Assembly: GCA_052273485.1 (NCBI GenBank)
Contig: DAVZID010000009.1
Coordinates: forward strand, 1 to 64,000
Direction: 5' to 3'
Source of the DNA: Anthropogastromicrobium sp052273485
Lineage (GTDB): Bacteria; Bacillota; Clostridia; Lachnospirales; Lachnospiraceae
DNA: 64,000 bases
Below, in pieces: positions 16,416 to 25,315 of the stretch (the first letter of the stretch is position 1; every line of letters starts with the position of its first letter). A model generated the notes under the pieces. That model saw only the letters and a program-made list of their open reading frames with translations, did not search any database and was not told the origin of the DNA. The position numbers were made by a program, and so were the translations under genes.

Positions 16416-18290
16416 TTAATTCGATGACACCGACAGACGAAGGATTGTATTGTTTTCCACCGGGTAGTCCGTGTACTCTTGAAGCGCCGGCGTATAGTCG
16501 ATCTGTGCCATAACCGCTGCATTGTTATTTTCTGTATACAGAAAATATTCATAATAATCCGAGAGCTGTCCAATCCACTGCCCCCGATTTCGGTACGCGC
16601 CATCTGAGAACTGATCTCTTGTCATCATATGAACACGTCCATTTTTTTGCTCGGCTTCTAAATCAATCGTCTCGCCAGGCTGCCAATGCTCAATCAATGC
16701 CAGCTCATCCCCCACGTTTACCACAGCTGAAACCAACTCATATTTTGTATTGTTTACAAGTGTTCCAAGAAGGCCGAAATCATTGTTTGTCACCGTTCCT
16801 GTGATTGTGCCAATTCCTGTAATGTTTTTTTGAAGTTCAAAATAGCGAGACGAAAATGCAGTGAGATTTTCCATTGACAGTAACGTCTGGTCGTTATGAA
16901 AGCTTACTGTAGCCACACGCTTCGCATTGACCGCACCATTTTGTGTACCGCTTCCCCAATAATACGCGTCCATAATCGCATTCACATTATATTGGTGGCT
17001 CAGACTAACCTCATAATTGCTGTTAAATGGTGCTTGAATGCCCGTGTAGACAGTTTCTGTTAACGTATTTTCCTCACAGTTTTCATCTGAAAGAACCGTA
17101 AGGCTTTGAAGAAACGGTCTGGAATAGCGCGTATTCGTTCCTGCGATAAAAATCAGAATCGAAAAGACGACCGCAAGCAGGCATACCAGCGGGCGAAACC
17201 AGCGAATGATCTTTTTTCTTCGCACAAAGAAATAAATTCCCGGAATACCAACTGCCAGATAAAGAACTAAAATGGCAACATATTGCCATACCTTTGGCGT
17301 CTCTGCGGATGATTTATGCGCCTTAATCCGATCAATCAGAGGTGATTTGTCATAGACAGTAAGCGAGCTGTAGTCCTCAGAGTAGCTGCCGCTTGCACCA
17401 TCACTTAACGCTTTTAGCAGTGTTGTCTTTCGATCATCGGTCAAGCGCGCTGCGGTCTGACTCAGTGTCCCACTTAAAAACCAGACCTTTCCACTTCCAA
17501 GTGTTCGGTATAACAGCTTGACGTTTCCGCCCACGCTAAAGTTTTTTGAATCGCCAAAGCCGCTTACACCCATGCGCTGAAACATGGACCATCCGCCGCT
17601 TCCCTGAAAGACAAGCGTTCCTCCACTTTTCACCCACGCAAGCATCGCTTTTTGCACATCCTCGTCAAGTCCTTCAAAATAGGAAACGTCAACTGTCAAA
17701 AAGTCAAGCATGTTGTAGCCTTCTTTTTGGCTGTATAGATTATCCTGCGTAAGCGTTACATTGCGAACCGTGATCGTTGTCCCAAAATCCGCTCTGGTGA
17801 TTTCATCCGGCCAGGACACACTATCGGTCTGTGTTCCAAGCTGTCCTGCCAGAATCATATTTTGCCACTCATCGTATGCCTGATAGGTGCTCGTTCTGCT
17901 GTAGATGACATGCTCATCACTGTCAAGAATCTCAAGTGTAACTTGACTGCTATACTTTGCCGCCGGTACAATAAATGAAATGGTCTGCGAGCTTTTGGTC
18001 GTCAATGGTTTTCGATACGCATAATAATCGTTTGTGTTCGTTGGCACCGTTAATACACACCAACTGCCCTCCTTGGCATAATCGCCATCAACATGCACCG
18101 TAACCGGAAATGGACTCTCTTCCACAAGCATGCCCTCTTTTCCAAGACCAAGACTGACACTGACACTTCCGGAATACACATAATAGGTATGTCTGGCAGA
18201 AGTCTGACATCCACTTAGTCCAGCCACAGCAAACATGCTAATTGCCATAAACAGCAAAAAAAGAGCAATGCAATTCGTGTGTTTATGTCT
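16416..18290 (-). CDS. Large GldG-like lipoprotein with C-terminal-half membrane segments
   Basis: A 624-residue envelope protein of unknown function. The ATG at 18290 follows AGGAGG and overlaps the kinase stop codon, giving a signal peptide with lipobox LSGC and the modified Cys at residue 29. The extracytoplasmic half includes a beta-rich region and a GATase-like stretch (LDFLTVDVSYFEGLDEDV, then AWVKSGGTLVFQG) typical of GldG/DUF4350-type auxiliary proteins. Two adjacent membrane segments around residues 340-395 (VAILVLYLAVGIPGIYFF and LVCLLAVVFSILIFIAG) are followed by a further extracytoplasmic domain of about 230 residues. Its position between sensor kinase and ABC genes suggests it is the surface component of the same transporter. 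Confidence 0.75.
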   Translation of the reverse strand, partial: RHKHTNCIALFLLFMAISMFAVAGLSGCQTSARHTYYVYSGSVSVSLGLGKEGMLVEESPFPVTVHVDGDYAKEGSWCVLTVPTNTNDYYAYRKPLTTKSSQTISFIVPAAKYSSQVTLEILDSDEHVIYSRTSTYQAYDEWQNMILAGQLGTQTDSVSWPDEITRADFGTTITVRNVTLTQDNLYSQKEGYNMLDFLTVDVSYFEGLDEDVQKAMLAWVKSGGTLVFQGSGGWSMFQRMGVSGFGDSKNFSVGGNVKLLYRTLGSGKVWFLSGTLSQTAARLTDDRKTTLLKALSDGASGSYSEDYSSLTVYDKSPLIDRIKAHKSSAETPKVWQYVAILVLYLAVGIPGIYFFVRRKKIIRWFRPLVCLLAVVFSILIFIAGTNTRYSRPFLQSLTVLSDENCEENTLTETVYTGIQAPFNSNYEVSLSHQYNVNAIMDAYYWGSGTQNGAVNAKRVATVSFHNDQTLLSMENLTAFSSRYFELQKNITGIGTITGTVTNNDFGLLGTLVNNTKYELVSAVVNVGDELALIEHWQPGETIDLEAEQKNGRVHMMTRDQFSDGAYRNRGQWIGQLSDYYEYFLYTENNNAAVMAQIDYTPALQEYTDYPVENNTILRLSVSSN

Positions 18291-19458
18291 CATCCAATTC
18301 CTCCTGATTTGTGCCAATACCATTCGTCTCTTCCTGTGCCTCCTCGTGCGTACTCGGAAGCGTCACTGAAAAGACAGTTCCCTCAAGGCTGCTCTTTGCC
18401 GAAATTGAACCGCCATGGATGCGCGCCACATTCGCCGCAATCGCAAGGCCAAGTCCAGTGCCGCCTGTCGCCGAATTTCTCGAAGCCTCGGCACGGTAAA
18501 ACTTTTCAAAAATGCGGTCCAAATCCTTTTGTGGAATGACTTTTCCAAAATTAATGATATCGACAGTGATCGTATCTTTTTTTGTCTTTGTATTTACGAT
18601 CAAACGCTTGCCCTCTTTTCCATATTTGATCGCGTTGTTGATCAAATTGTCAAAGAGGCGCACAAGAAGCGTGGCATCACCCTGAATCACAAAATTGGGT
18701 GCATCCGGGTGATACTCATACTCCATCTCATTCTTCTCAAAGACCGGATAAAATTCATCAAGTAACTGAGCAAGAAGCGTAATAATGTCAATCGGCTGCA
18801 TATTTGCGGTCTGCTTGCTGTAGCTAAGCTTTGTAAAGCCAAATAGATCTTCAATCATCTGCTGCAAATGCTTTGCCTTGTCGTGCGCGATGCGGATATA
18901 ATTCTGGCGTGTCTCTTCTGGAAGATCCTTTCTAGTGGATAAAATGTCCAGATAACCCAAGATCGAAGTGAGCGGTGTTCGAAGATCATGTGCAATATTG
19001 GTAATCAGCTCATTTTTCGTCTCCTCTGCCTGCTTCTCTTTTTCAAGAAGCTGCTCAATCTCCTCTGCCATATGATTGACCTGCATCGCAATATCGGAAA
19101 GCTCATTGTCCCCACGCACTGGAATGCGCGTATTAAAATGGCCCTCTGAAATTTCCTGAAGCGATGCGGAAATCTTTCTCGTATATTTGAGCGTGCGGTG
19201 CTGGAGCATGCCAAACACAAACGCAAATACACCAATGCCAATCAACAAATAAACAAAAATCAGGGGCGCGTTGTATTCACCTGAAAGGCTGGCGACGCTC
19301 CCCTGAAAACCGAACTGGCACAAAATGACATCTGCCAGTTTGCTGTTAAGCAAAAGTGCGACCTCAGCCGCCAGCGCAGCAGCTGCGCTCAACACGGTGT
19401 TGAGCAGCAGACTGCCTCTGTATTTCACTTTGTTTTTACTGGTCAATTTTGTATCCAA
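18283..19458 (-). CDS. Sensor histidine kinase
   Basis: A 391-residue membrane kinase of the OmpR-partner type. Two membrane segments (about 15-40 and 64-85) flank a very short outer loop of about 25 residues. A HAMP domain follows, then HisKA with the phospho-acceptor His157 in NIAHDLRTPLTSILGYL, and a HATPase domain with NLINNAIKYG and GTGLGLAIA. The short sensor loop implies it reads the membrane or a partner protein rather than a soluble ligand, as in BceS-like kinases. The start is uncertain: TTG at 19458 overlaps the regulator gene by 23 bases, but GGGGAG abuts it and suits the TTG at 19446 better. The downstream lipoprotein gene begins inside its 3' end. Confidence 0.9.
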   Translation of the reverse strand: MDTKLTSKNKVKYRGSLLLNTVLSAAAALAAEVALLLNSKLADVILCQFGFQGSVASLSGEYNAPLIFVYLLIGIGVFAFVFGMLQHRTLKYTRKISASLQEISEGHFNTRIPVRGDNELSDIAMQVNHMAEEIEQLLEKEKQAEETKNELITNIAHDLRTPLTSILGYLDILSTRKDLPEETRQNYIRIAHDKAKHLQQMIEDLFGFTKLSYSKQTANMQPIDIITLLAQLLDEFYPVFEKNEMEYEYHPDAPNFVIQGDATLLVRLFDNLINNAIKYGKEGKRLIVNTKTKKDTITVDIINFGKVIPQKDLDRIFEKFYRAEASRNSATGGTGLGLAIAANVARIHGGSISAKSSLEGTVFSVTLPSTHEEAQEETNGIGTNQEELDET

Positions 19459-20140
19459 CTCCCCATACGGTTGTTATGATCTTATCCTCGCGCTGGTCAT
19501 CCTTAATCTTGGTGCGCAAACGACGGATATGTACCATAACGGTATTGTTTGCCTCATAGACGGTTTCGTTCCAGACATTTTTAAAGATCTCGTCGGTACT
19601 AAACACTTTACCCGGATTTTGCGCGAGCAGGCACAGAATATCAAACTCAAGCGGTGTCAGCTTGATCTCCTCTCCGTCCACAGTTACTACATGTGTCGTT
19701 CGGTTAATCACAACACCTCGAATTGAGATAATCTCATTGTTTTCTTTTTTCTGCACACCATCCGGATTCAGTTCGGTGTAGCGGCGAAGCTGCGACTTAA
19801 CACGTGCAGTCAGCTCAAGCGGACTAAACGGCTTTGTCACGTAGTCATCTGCACCGCAGCCAAGGCCAAGAATCTTATCCAGATCGGTTGACTTGGCGCT
19901 TAAGAAAATGACCGGAATGTTGCTGAACTTTCGAATCTGTCTGCACATCTCAATGCCATCCATCTCTGGCATCATGATGTCCAAGATGGCCAACTGAATA
20001 TCGTGTTCCTGCAAGATCTGAAGACCTTCCTTTGCGCTGTATGCCTTCCAGACATGGTACCCGTCGCTGACTAGATAGATCTCCAGAAGATCCGCAATCT
20101 CCTTCTCGTCATCGGTTACTAATATATTGATCTGATCCAT
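19436..20140 (-). CDS. OmpR/PhoB-family response regulator
   Basis: A 234-residue two-domain regulator. The receiver domain has the acidic pair DDE at residues 10-12, the phospho-acceptor Asp54 in AILDIMMPEMDG and Lys in YVTKPFSPLEL. The C-terminal winged helix contains LTPLEFDILCLLAQNPGKVFS and VHIRRLRTKI. It is the cognate partner of the overlapping histidine kinase gene and probably controls the lipoprotein/ABC genes behind it. The ppk stop codon is only 18 bases upstream, so it may also be read through from the polyphosphate genes. Confidence 0.95.
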   Translation of the reverse strand: MDQINILVTDDEKEIADLLEIYLVSDGYHVWKAYSAKEGLQILQEHDIQLAILDIMMPEMDGIEMCRQIRKFSNIPVIFLSAKSTDLDKILGLGCGADDYVTKPFSPLELTARVKSQLRRYTELNPDGVQKKENNEIISIRGVVINRTTHVVTVDGEEIKLTPLEFDILCLLAQNPGKVFSTDEIFKNVWNETVYEANNTVMVHIRRLRTKIKDDQREDKIITTVWGVGYKIDQ

Positions 20141-20158
20141 AGTTTTCTCCGTTCCTTC

Positions 20159-22309
20159 TTATTCCTGCGCATCCTCTGCTGCCTCAAGCGGCTCAAACAC
20201 GCGCTGCTGCTGCAGACTTTGTGCGCACGCTTCCTTTGCCGCTGCCTCAGCCTCCTTACAGAATGCATCCTGAGAATCAATCAGTGCTTTTCCTCTCTTA
20301 TCAATACGCTCATACTGACCGCTTGCATCCATCTTCATAACTCTGGCGCGTACCGTATCGGCAAGCTCAAGCTCTAAGATATGACGCACCTTTGCGCGCA
20401 CGGTTGGATCAAGTACTGGGAAGGTGATCTCGACTCTTCGATCAAGGTTTCGCGGCATCCAGTCAGCACTGCCCATGTAAATCTCCTCATTTCCGCCATT
20501 TGCGAAGCAGAAAATACGACTGTGTTCAAGGAATGTGCCAACGATAGAGCGCACACGGATATTCTCGCTGATGCCCGGAATGCCTGCCTTCACGCAGCAG
20601 ATACCGCGGATGATTAAATCAATCTGTACACCTGCCGCCGATGCCTCATAAAGTGCAGCAATAATACCCTTATCGCAAAGAGAGTTCATCTTTGCAATGA
20701 TATAAGCTGGACGACCGCTCTTTGCAAACTCGGTCTCTCTCTTAATCCAGGAAAGGAACTTTCCACGCAGCCACAGCGGTGCAACGGCTAACTGATTCCA
20801 GGACTCTGGCTCAGAATAACCAGAAAGCATATTGAATACGGCAGTTGCATCCTCACCGATCATGCGGTTACAGGTCATGATACCGCAATCGGTGTAAAGC
20901 TTTGCGGTCGCATCGTTATAGTTTCCGGTACCCAAATGAACATAGCGGCAAATACCATCCTCCTCATCACGCACGATTAACGTAATCTTACTGTGCGTCT
21001 TTAAGCCGCGCAGACCATAAATAACGTGGCAGCCTGCCTTCTCAAGCATCTTCGCCCAGATAATATTATGCTCCTCATCAAAACGTGCCTTTAACTCGAC
21101 AAGAACGGTTACCTGCTTGCCATTTTCTGCCGCCTTTGCTAATGCGGCGATAATTGGAGAATTTCCACTGACACGGTACAGCGTCTGCTTAATTGCAAGT
21201 ACCTTCGGATCCACTGCTGCCTCTTTAATAAAGTTTACAACTGGGTCGAAAGTAATGTATGGATGATGCAGGAAAATATCGCCTTTTTTGATATTGTCAA
21301 AAATCGACAGTTCTGGATCAATCTGTGGGCAGCGCTGTGGCTTATACTTTGGCTGCTTGAATGCGTCAAAACCGTCCATGCCGTAAAGCTTCATTAAGAA
21401 TGTCAAATCAAGCGGTCCCTGAATCTTATAAATCTCCTCATCGGAAATTGCCAGCTCTTTTTTCAGATATTTGAGCAGATATGGATCAATCTCCTCGCTG
21501 ACTTCGAGTTTAATTGCCTCGCCCCACTGGCGCTGCTTTAACTGCTTTTCAATCTCCTGCAGAAGATCCTCTGCCTCTTCCTCGTCGATGCTAAGGTCTG
21601 CATTTCGCTCGATACGGTATGCTGCGGTGCTGATGACATCGTAGTTTAAGAACAGCTTGCTGATGTTTCTGCGAATGATCTCCTCAAGAAGAATCATCTT
21701 TACACCCTCTGCACACGGCAGCTGCACGATTCGTCCCATCACGGATGGCACCTGAACCGTAGCAAACTCAAGCTCTGGCTCATCATCTTCCTCGCTTTGC
21801 TTCTTTGTCTTAATCAGTGCTGCAATATTCAATGTCTTGTTGCGAATCAACGGGAATGGGCGAGATGCATCTACCGCCATCGGTGTCAGAACTGGATAGA
21901 CCTTTTCCATAAAGAAATTGTCTGCAAATGCAGCTTCCTCCTCACTCATCTGCTCGAATGAGGTCAACACCGTAATATGCTCCTTTGCAAGCAATGGCAG
22001 CAGACTTCTGTTGTAGGTTGAATACTGCGTCTGCGTAAACTCATGGAGTGCCTCGCTGATCGCAGAAAGCTGCTCCTTTGGTGTCATGCCTGCGATATCC
22101 GGCTTTTTATAACCGGCATTTACCATATCCTTAAGAGATGCCACTCGTACCATAAAAAATTCATCCAGATTCGATGCGGTGATACTCAAGAATTTGAGAC
22201 GCTCGAACAGTGGATTGCTCTTATCCCTTGCCTCTTCTAGTACGCGATAGTTAAACTGAATCCAGCTCAGTTCACGGTTTGTATAATATTGACTGTTTTC
22301 AAAATCCAT
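20159..22309 (-). CDS. ppk: Polyphosphate kinase 1
   Basis: Makes inorganic polyphosphate from ATP, reversibly, through a phosphohistidine intermediate. The 716-residue protein has the four PPK1 domains: N-terminal NRELSWIQFNYRVLEEA, a head domain with PFPLIRNKTLNIA, and two phospholipase-D-like halves. KTHSKITLIVRDE contains the likely phosphorylated His, and YMGSADWMPRNLDRRVE lies in the second half. The C-terminus has a variable, glutamine- and alanine-rich tail. It follows the ppx-like gene by 76 bases in the same direction, the usual pairing of synthesis and degradation genes, and precedes a response regulator by 18 bases. Confidence 0.95.
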   Translation of the reverse strand: MDFENSQYYTNRELSWIQFNYRVLEEARDKSNPLFERLKFLSITASNLDEFFMVRVASLKDMVNAGYKKPDIAGMTPKEQLSAISEALHEFTQTQYSTYNRSLLPLLAKEHITVLTSFEQMSEEEAAFADNFFMEKVYPVLTPMAVDASRPFPLIRNKTLNIAALIKTKKQSEEDDEPELEFATVQVPSVMGRIVQLPCAEGVKMILLEEIIRRNISKLFLNYDVISTAAYRIERNADLSIDEEEAEDLLQEIEKQLKQRQWGEAIKLEVSEEIDPYLLKYLKKELAISDEEIYKIQGPLDLTFLMKLYGMDGFDAFKQPKYKPQRCPQIDPELSIFDNIKKGDIFLHHPYITFDPVVNFIKEAAVDPKVLAIKQTLYRVSGNSPIIAALAKAAENGKQVTVLVELKARFDEEHNIIWAKMLEKAGCHVIYGLRGLKTHSKITLIVRDEEDGICRYVHLGTGNYNDATAKLYTDCGIMTCNRMIGEDATAVFNMLSGYSEPESWNQLAVAPLWLRGKFLSWIKRETEFAKSGRPAYIIAKMNSLCDKGIIAALYEASAAGVQIDLIIRGICCVKAGIPGISENIRVRSIVGTFLEHSRIFCFANGGNEEIYMGSADWMPRNLDRRVEITFPVLDPTVRAKVRHILELELADTVRARVMKMDASGQYERIDKRGKALIDSQDAFCKEAEAAAKEACAQSLQQQRVFEPLEAAEDAQE

Positions 22310-22385
22310 CTTGCCAACCTACCTTTCTATTTTCTATTGACACGCTTTGTTTTCTGGTTCGCTGTCTTTTTGATGATCTGTTTCG

Positions 22386-23918
22386 TTATCTCTTTTTTCT
22401 CTGCTTGATTTCAAAGCCCAGTCCATATACTTCCTCGAAGAAGCCCTGCTTGTCCTGCAGCGTCTTTTTCTCAAGTGTAATGTTATCCGGATAGGCGGTG
22501 GTGATCACGATCTTTGAATCCTTTACGGAAAGCTTCATATCGGCAAATTTCTGACGATGGCTGCGGTCAAGTGCATTGCATACACGAAGAATTGCGGCGA
22601 GTTTCATAACGATCAGATATTCATCATTGCCAAGCTTTCCGTCAAACTCGTCGAAATCTGGCAGATCCATCGTGTTGTAGCGAACGATGCTTGCGACCAT
22701 CTCACGCTCCATATGGGAGATTCCAAGAATCTCGGTGGACATGATAATCTGGTAGGCACACTCACCCGGTGCACTCATGCTGATAAATTTTCCGCAGTCG
22801 TGAAGAATGGCAGCAAGACGAAGAAGCAAACGCTCACGCTCGCCAAGGCCATGATATTTTTGCAGCAAATCAAAGAACTTACCCACCATCTGCTCAAGGT
22901 ATTCTGCATGAGCCTGATTTCCTTTGTAGCGCTTGCAGATTGTCTTCGCAGATGCAATGATATCTTCCTCGAAATTGTAGGTGATTCGTCCAAGCTTATG
23001 CTTTTCCATGTAGTCGATCGCGTATCCATCGCACAGATCGGTCTGTGGAATCCAGATCTTTTCCGCCTGTGTCGCATCAAGAAGCGTCTGTGCCAGAATC
23101 ATAACTGGCAGCACCATTGCGGCATACTCAAACGGCATGTCGAGCATTTGACTGATCTCACCTGTGGATTTTCCACGAATCTGGGAATACAAATTTCGAA
23201 TATCCTCTGCGGTGATACCTGGCTCTCCAGTGTACTCGAGCACCTTTCGAATCTGAGAAATCAACGTATCGCCAACAAGAATCAGGCTGCGGATCGTGTG
23301 ATCCTTTAAGAACATTTTCTCAAAGGTCTGCACATCGTTATCGATCATTTCCTTTAACACGAGCTCGACAACCGGGTACTCCCATGAAAATGCGGAGAAT
23401 ATCTCGCTGATTCTTGCCATGCCAAGCGGAATATTCTGCGTGGTTGCAAGTGCCTTTTTCTCATAGATGGAAATCTGAAGGCTTCCAGAACCAATGTCGA
23501 CCATCGCGGTTCCTTTCTCTGGAAGCTTGAAATCATTTTCTCTGGCAATAACTCCTTTGATACGCACATAGCGCTGCTCGGAATTACTGAGTACACGCAC
23601 ACGGATCCCGGTTCGCACCTCGATCTGGTCCACGATCATTGCACAATTCTTTGCCTCACGCACTGCGCTGTTTGCCAGTGCATAATACTCCGTGATGCCG
23701 TACTCGGTAAGCGTCTGCTTGAAATGTGTTAACGCATTGCAGATCTGCTCTAAGACCTGCGTGCTGATTCGGCCCTCTGAGTAGGTGTCCTTTCCCACTG
23801 GAACCATACGGCGCAGACTGTCAATCACCTGCATTCCTTTTCTTGGAGCGATCTCGTACACCTTCATGATTACATCCTGTGCTCCGATCTCCATTACTGC
23901 CATACGCACTGCTGCCAT
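22386..23918 (-). CDS. Ppx/GppA-like phosphatase with HD domain
   Basis: A 510-residue ASKHA-fold protein with a C-terminal HD-type domain (LHDCGKFISMSAPG, near residue 370), the layout of exopolyphosphatase/pppGpp phosphatase. Linkage to ppk suggests polyphosphate breakdown or a related control function. Key motifs deviate from classical Ppx: the first phosphate loop, usually DIGSNS, reads EIGAQD (10-15), and the second, usually DIGGGSTE, reads DIGSGSLQ (141-148), with Gln148 in place of the catalytic Glu. The change looks like a subfamily trait, not decay, because the frame is intact. The start follows GAAAGGACGTG. Activity may therefore differ from the textbook enzyme. Confidence 0.85.
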   Translation of the reverse strand: MAAVRMAVMEIGAQDVIMKVYEIAPRKGMQVIDSLRRMVPVGKDTYSEGRISTQVLEQICNALTHFKQTLTEYGITEYYALANSAVREAKNCAMIVDQIEVRTGIRVRVLSNSEQRYVRIKGVIARENDFKLPEKGTAMVDIGSGSLQISIYEKKALATTQNIPLGMARISEIFSAFSWEYPVVELVLKEMIDNDVQTFEKMFLKDHTIRSLILVGDTLISQIRKVLEYTGEPGITAEDIRNLYSQIRGKSTGEISQMLDMPFEYAAMVLPVMILAQTLLDATQAEKIWIPQTDLCDGYAIDYMEKHKLGRITYNFEEDIIASAKTICKRYKGNQAHAEYLEQMVGKFFDLLQKYHGLGERERLLLRLAAILHDCGKFISMSAPGECAYQIIMSTEILGISHMEREMVASIVRYNTMDLPDFDEFDGKLGNDEYLIVMKLAAILRVCNALDRSHRQKFADMKLSVKDSKIVITTAYPDNITLEKKTLQDKQGFFEEVYGLGFEIKQRKKR

Positions 23919-23944
23919 AATTTCACGTCCTTTCTATTGCTTTA

Positions 23945-25240
23945 CTATTTTTTTAATGCCTTCTGTCCAAGCAGATAAATAATAAACTGCTGTGCACACC
24001 TTCCGCTTCTGCCGCCATGATTTAATTCCCATCTGCCTGCCTCTAACAAAAGCTCGTCTGTGTCCATTTCGATGCCATTCTTTTTTGCAAGATTGATCAC
24101 GATATCATCATACTCCTGCTTTTCTGGTGCACCATAATAGATTGTTACGCCAAAACGTGCCACCAAAGACAGCTTTTCCTGCACTGTATCAGAAGAATGA
24201 AGTTCTGGCTTATAATCCTTTACATCATCAAAGCTTTCCTTAATTAAATGACGGCGATTACTTGTAGCATAAATCAGCACATTATCTGGTTTTGTCTCAA
24301 GACCGCCCTCGATAACAGCCTTTAAATATTTGTACTCGATCTCAAACTCCTCAAATGACAAATCATCCATATAAATGATGAATTTATAATTACGGCTTTT
24401 AATCTGAGAAATAATTTTTGGCAAATCTTTGAACTGATGCTTATACACCTCAATCAGACGAAGTCCCTTAGAATAAAACTCGTTCATGATTGCCTTTATG
24501 CTGGAGGATTTTCCGGTTCCGGCATCACCAAACAGCAGACAGTTATTTGCTGCCTGTCCATTTACAAAGCTAAGGGTATTGTCGACAAGCTTTTTCTTCT
24601 GACGCTCATAGCCGACAAGATCGTCTAAATGTACATGCTCGGTGCAGGTGATTGGCTCGATGACTGGCTCACCATCTTTATCCTGACCGATACGGAATGC
24701 CTTATGAAGACCAAGCTTTCCGACACCGTAATCACGATAAAAATCGGTCAGTGTATGTAAGAACGCTTCGTCACTGTCACATGCGCCAAGGCTTGTTCCA
24801 AGTGCGGTAATGCTGTCGCGAATACGCTTGTTGAATACGTGACCATTTGTATTCGAATTTACATAATTCTCTAAGAGTGCAGCCAAATTGCAGCCAAATG
24901 CTTTGTCTAAAGTTTCCAGACGGATTGCAAACATCTCTCTCCAGAAGGAAATATCTGGAAGAACCAGCTGTGCAAGTGTTCCCTGCGGAAGACCTTTCTT
25001 CTCACATGCCTTGGAGAATGCATTTTCTGCATTGGCAAGCATACATGCGAGCACGCTGTGCCAAAGATTTTCCTGCAAACCATAGGATGCTGCCATCTCA
25101 ATCATCTGATGGATGCATTCCTCGTAAGTTTCAAGATCTTCCTCAGTAAGCGCATCGATCTGTGCCTTCTTTGCGAGTGTTCTCATCTTATAAACCAGAT
25201 CTTCGTGTTCAAAGTTTCTGTATAATAATAATCTGTTCAT
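23945..25240 (-). CDS. DUF815-type AAA ATPase
   Basis: A 431-residue cytoplasmic ATPase. The N-terminal 200 residues are alpha-helical with no recognised domain. The AAA core begins with EHVHLDDLVGYERQK and has Walker A GDAGTGKSS (238-246), a Walker B-like IIYMDDLSF near residue 290 and an arginine-rich C-terminal HGGRSGRCAQQF. The order and motifs match the DUF815 family, which is widespread but has no assigned function. It lies between pheA and the ppx-like gene in the long minus-strand run (75 and 26 bases). Chaperone-like or DNA-loading roles are possible; nothing here decides. Confidence 0.85.
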   Translation of the reverse strand: MNRLLLYRNFEHEDLVYKMRTLAKKAQIDALTEEDLETYEECIHQMIEMAASYGLQENLWHSVLACMLANAENAFSKACEKKGLPQGTLAQLVLPDISFWREMFAIRLETLDKAFGCNLAALLENYVNSNTNGHVFNKRIRDSITALGTSLGACDSDEAFLHTLTDFYRDYGVGKLGLHKAFRIGQDKDGEPVIEPITCTEHVHLDDLVGYERQKKKLVDNTLSFVNGQAANNCLLFGDAGTGKSSSIKAIMNEFYSKGLRLIEVYKHQFKDLPKIISQIKSRNYKFIIYMDDLSFEEFEIEYKYLKAVIEGGLETKPDNVLIYATSNRRHLIKESFDDVKDYKPELHSSDTVQEKLSLVARFGVTIYYGAPEKQEYDDIVINLAKKNGIEMDTDELLLEAGRWELNHGGRSGRCAQQFIIYLLGQKALKK

Positions 25241-25315
25241 GTCAAATCCCCTGATGCTTTCTATAATAATTATTGTATTACTCGTTTTCGTTACTTTTGA
25301 AACTTTTCTATATTT

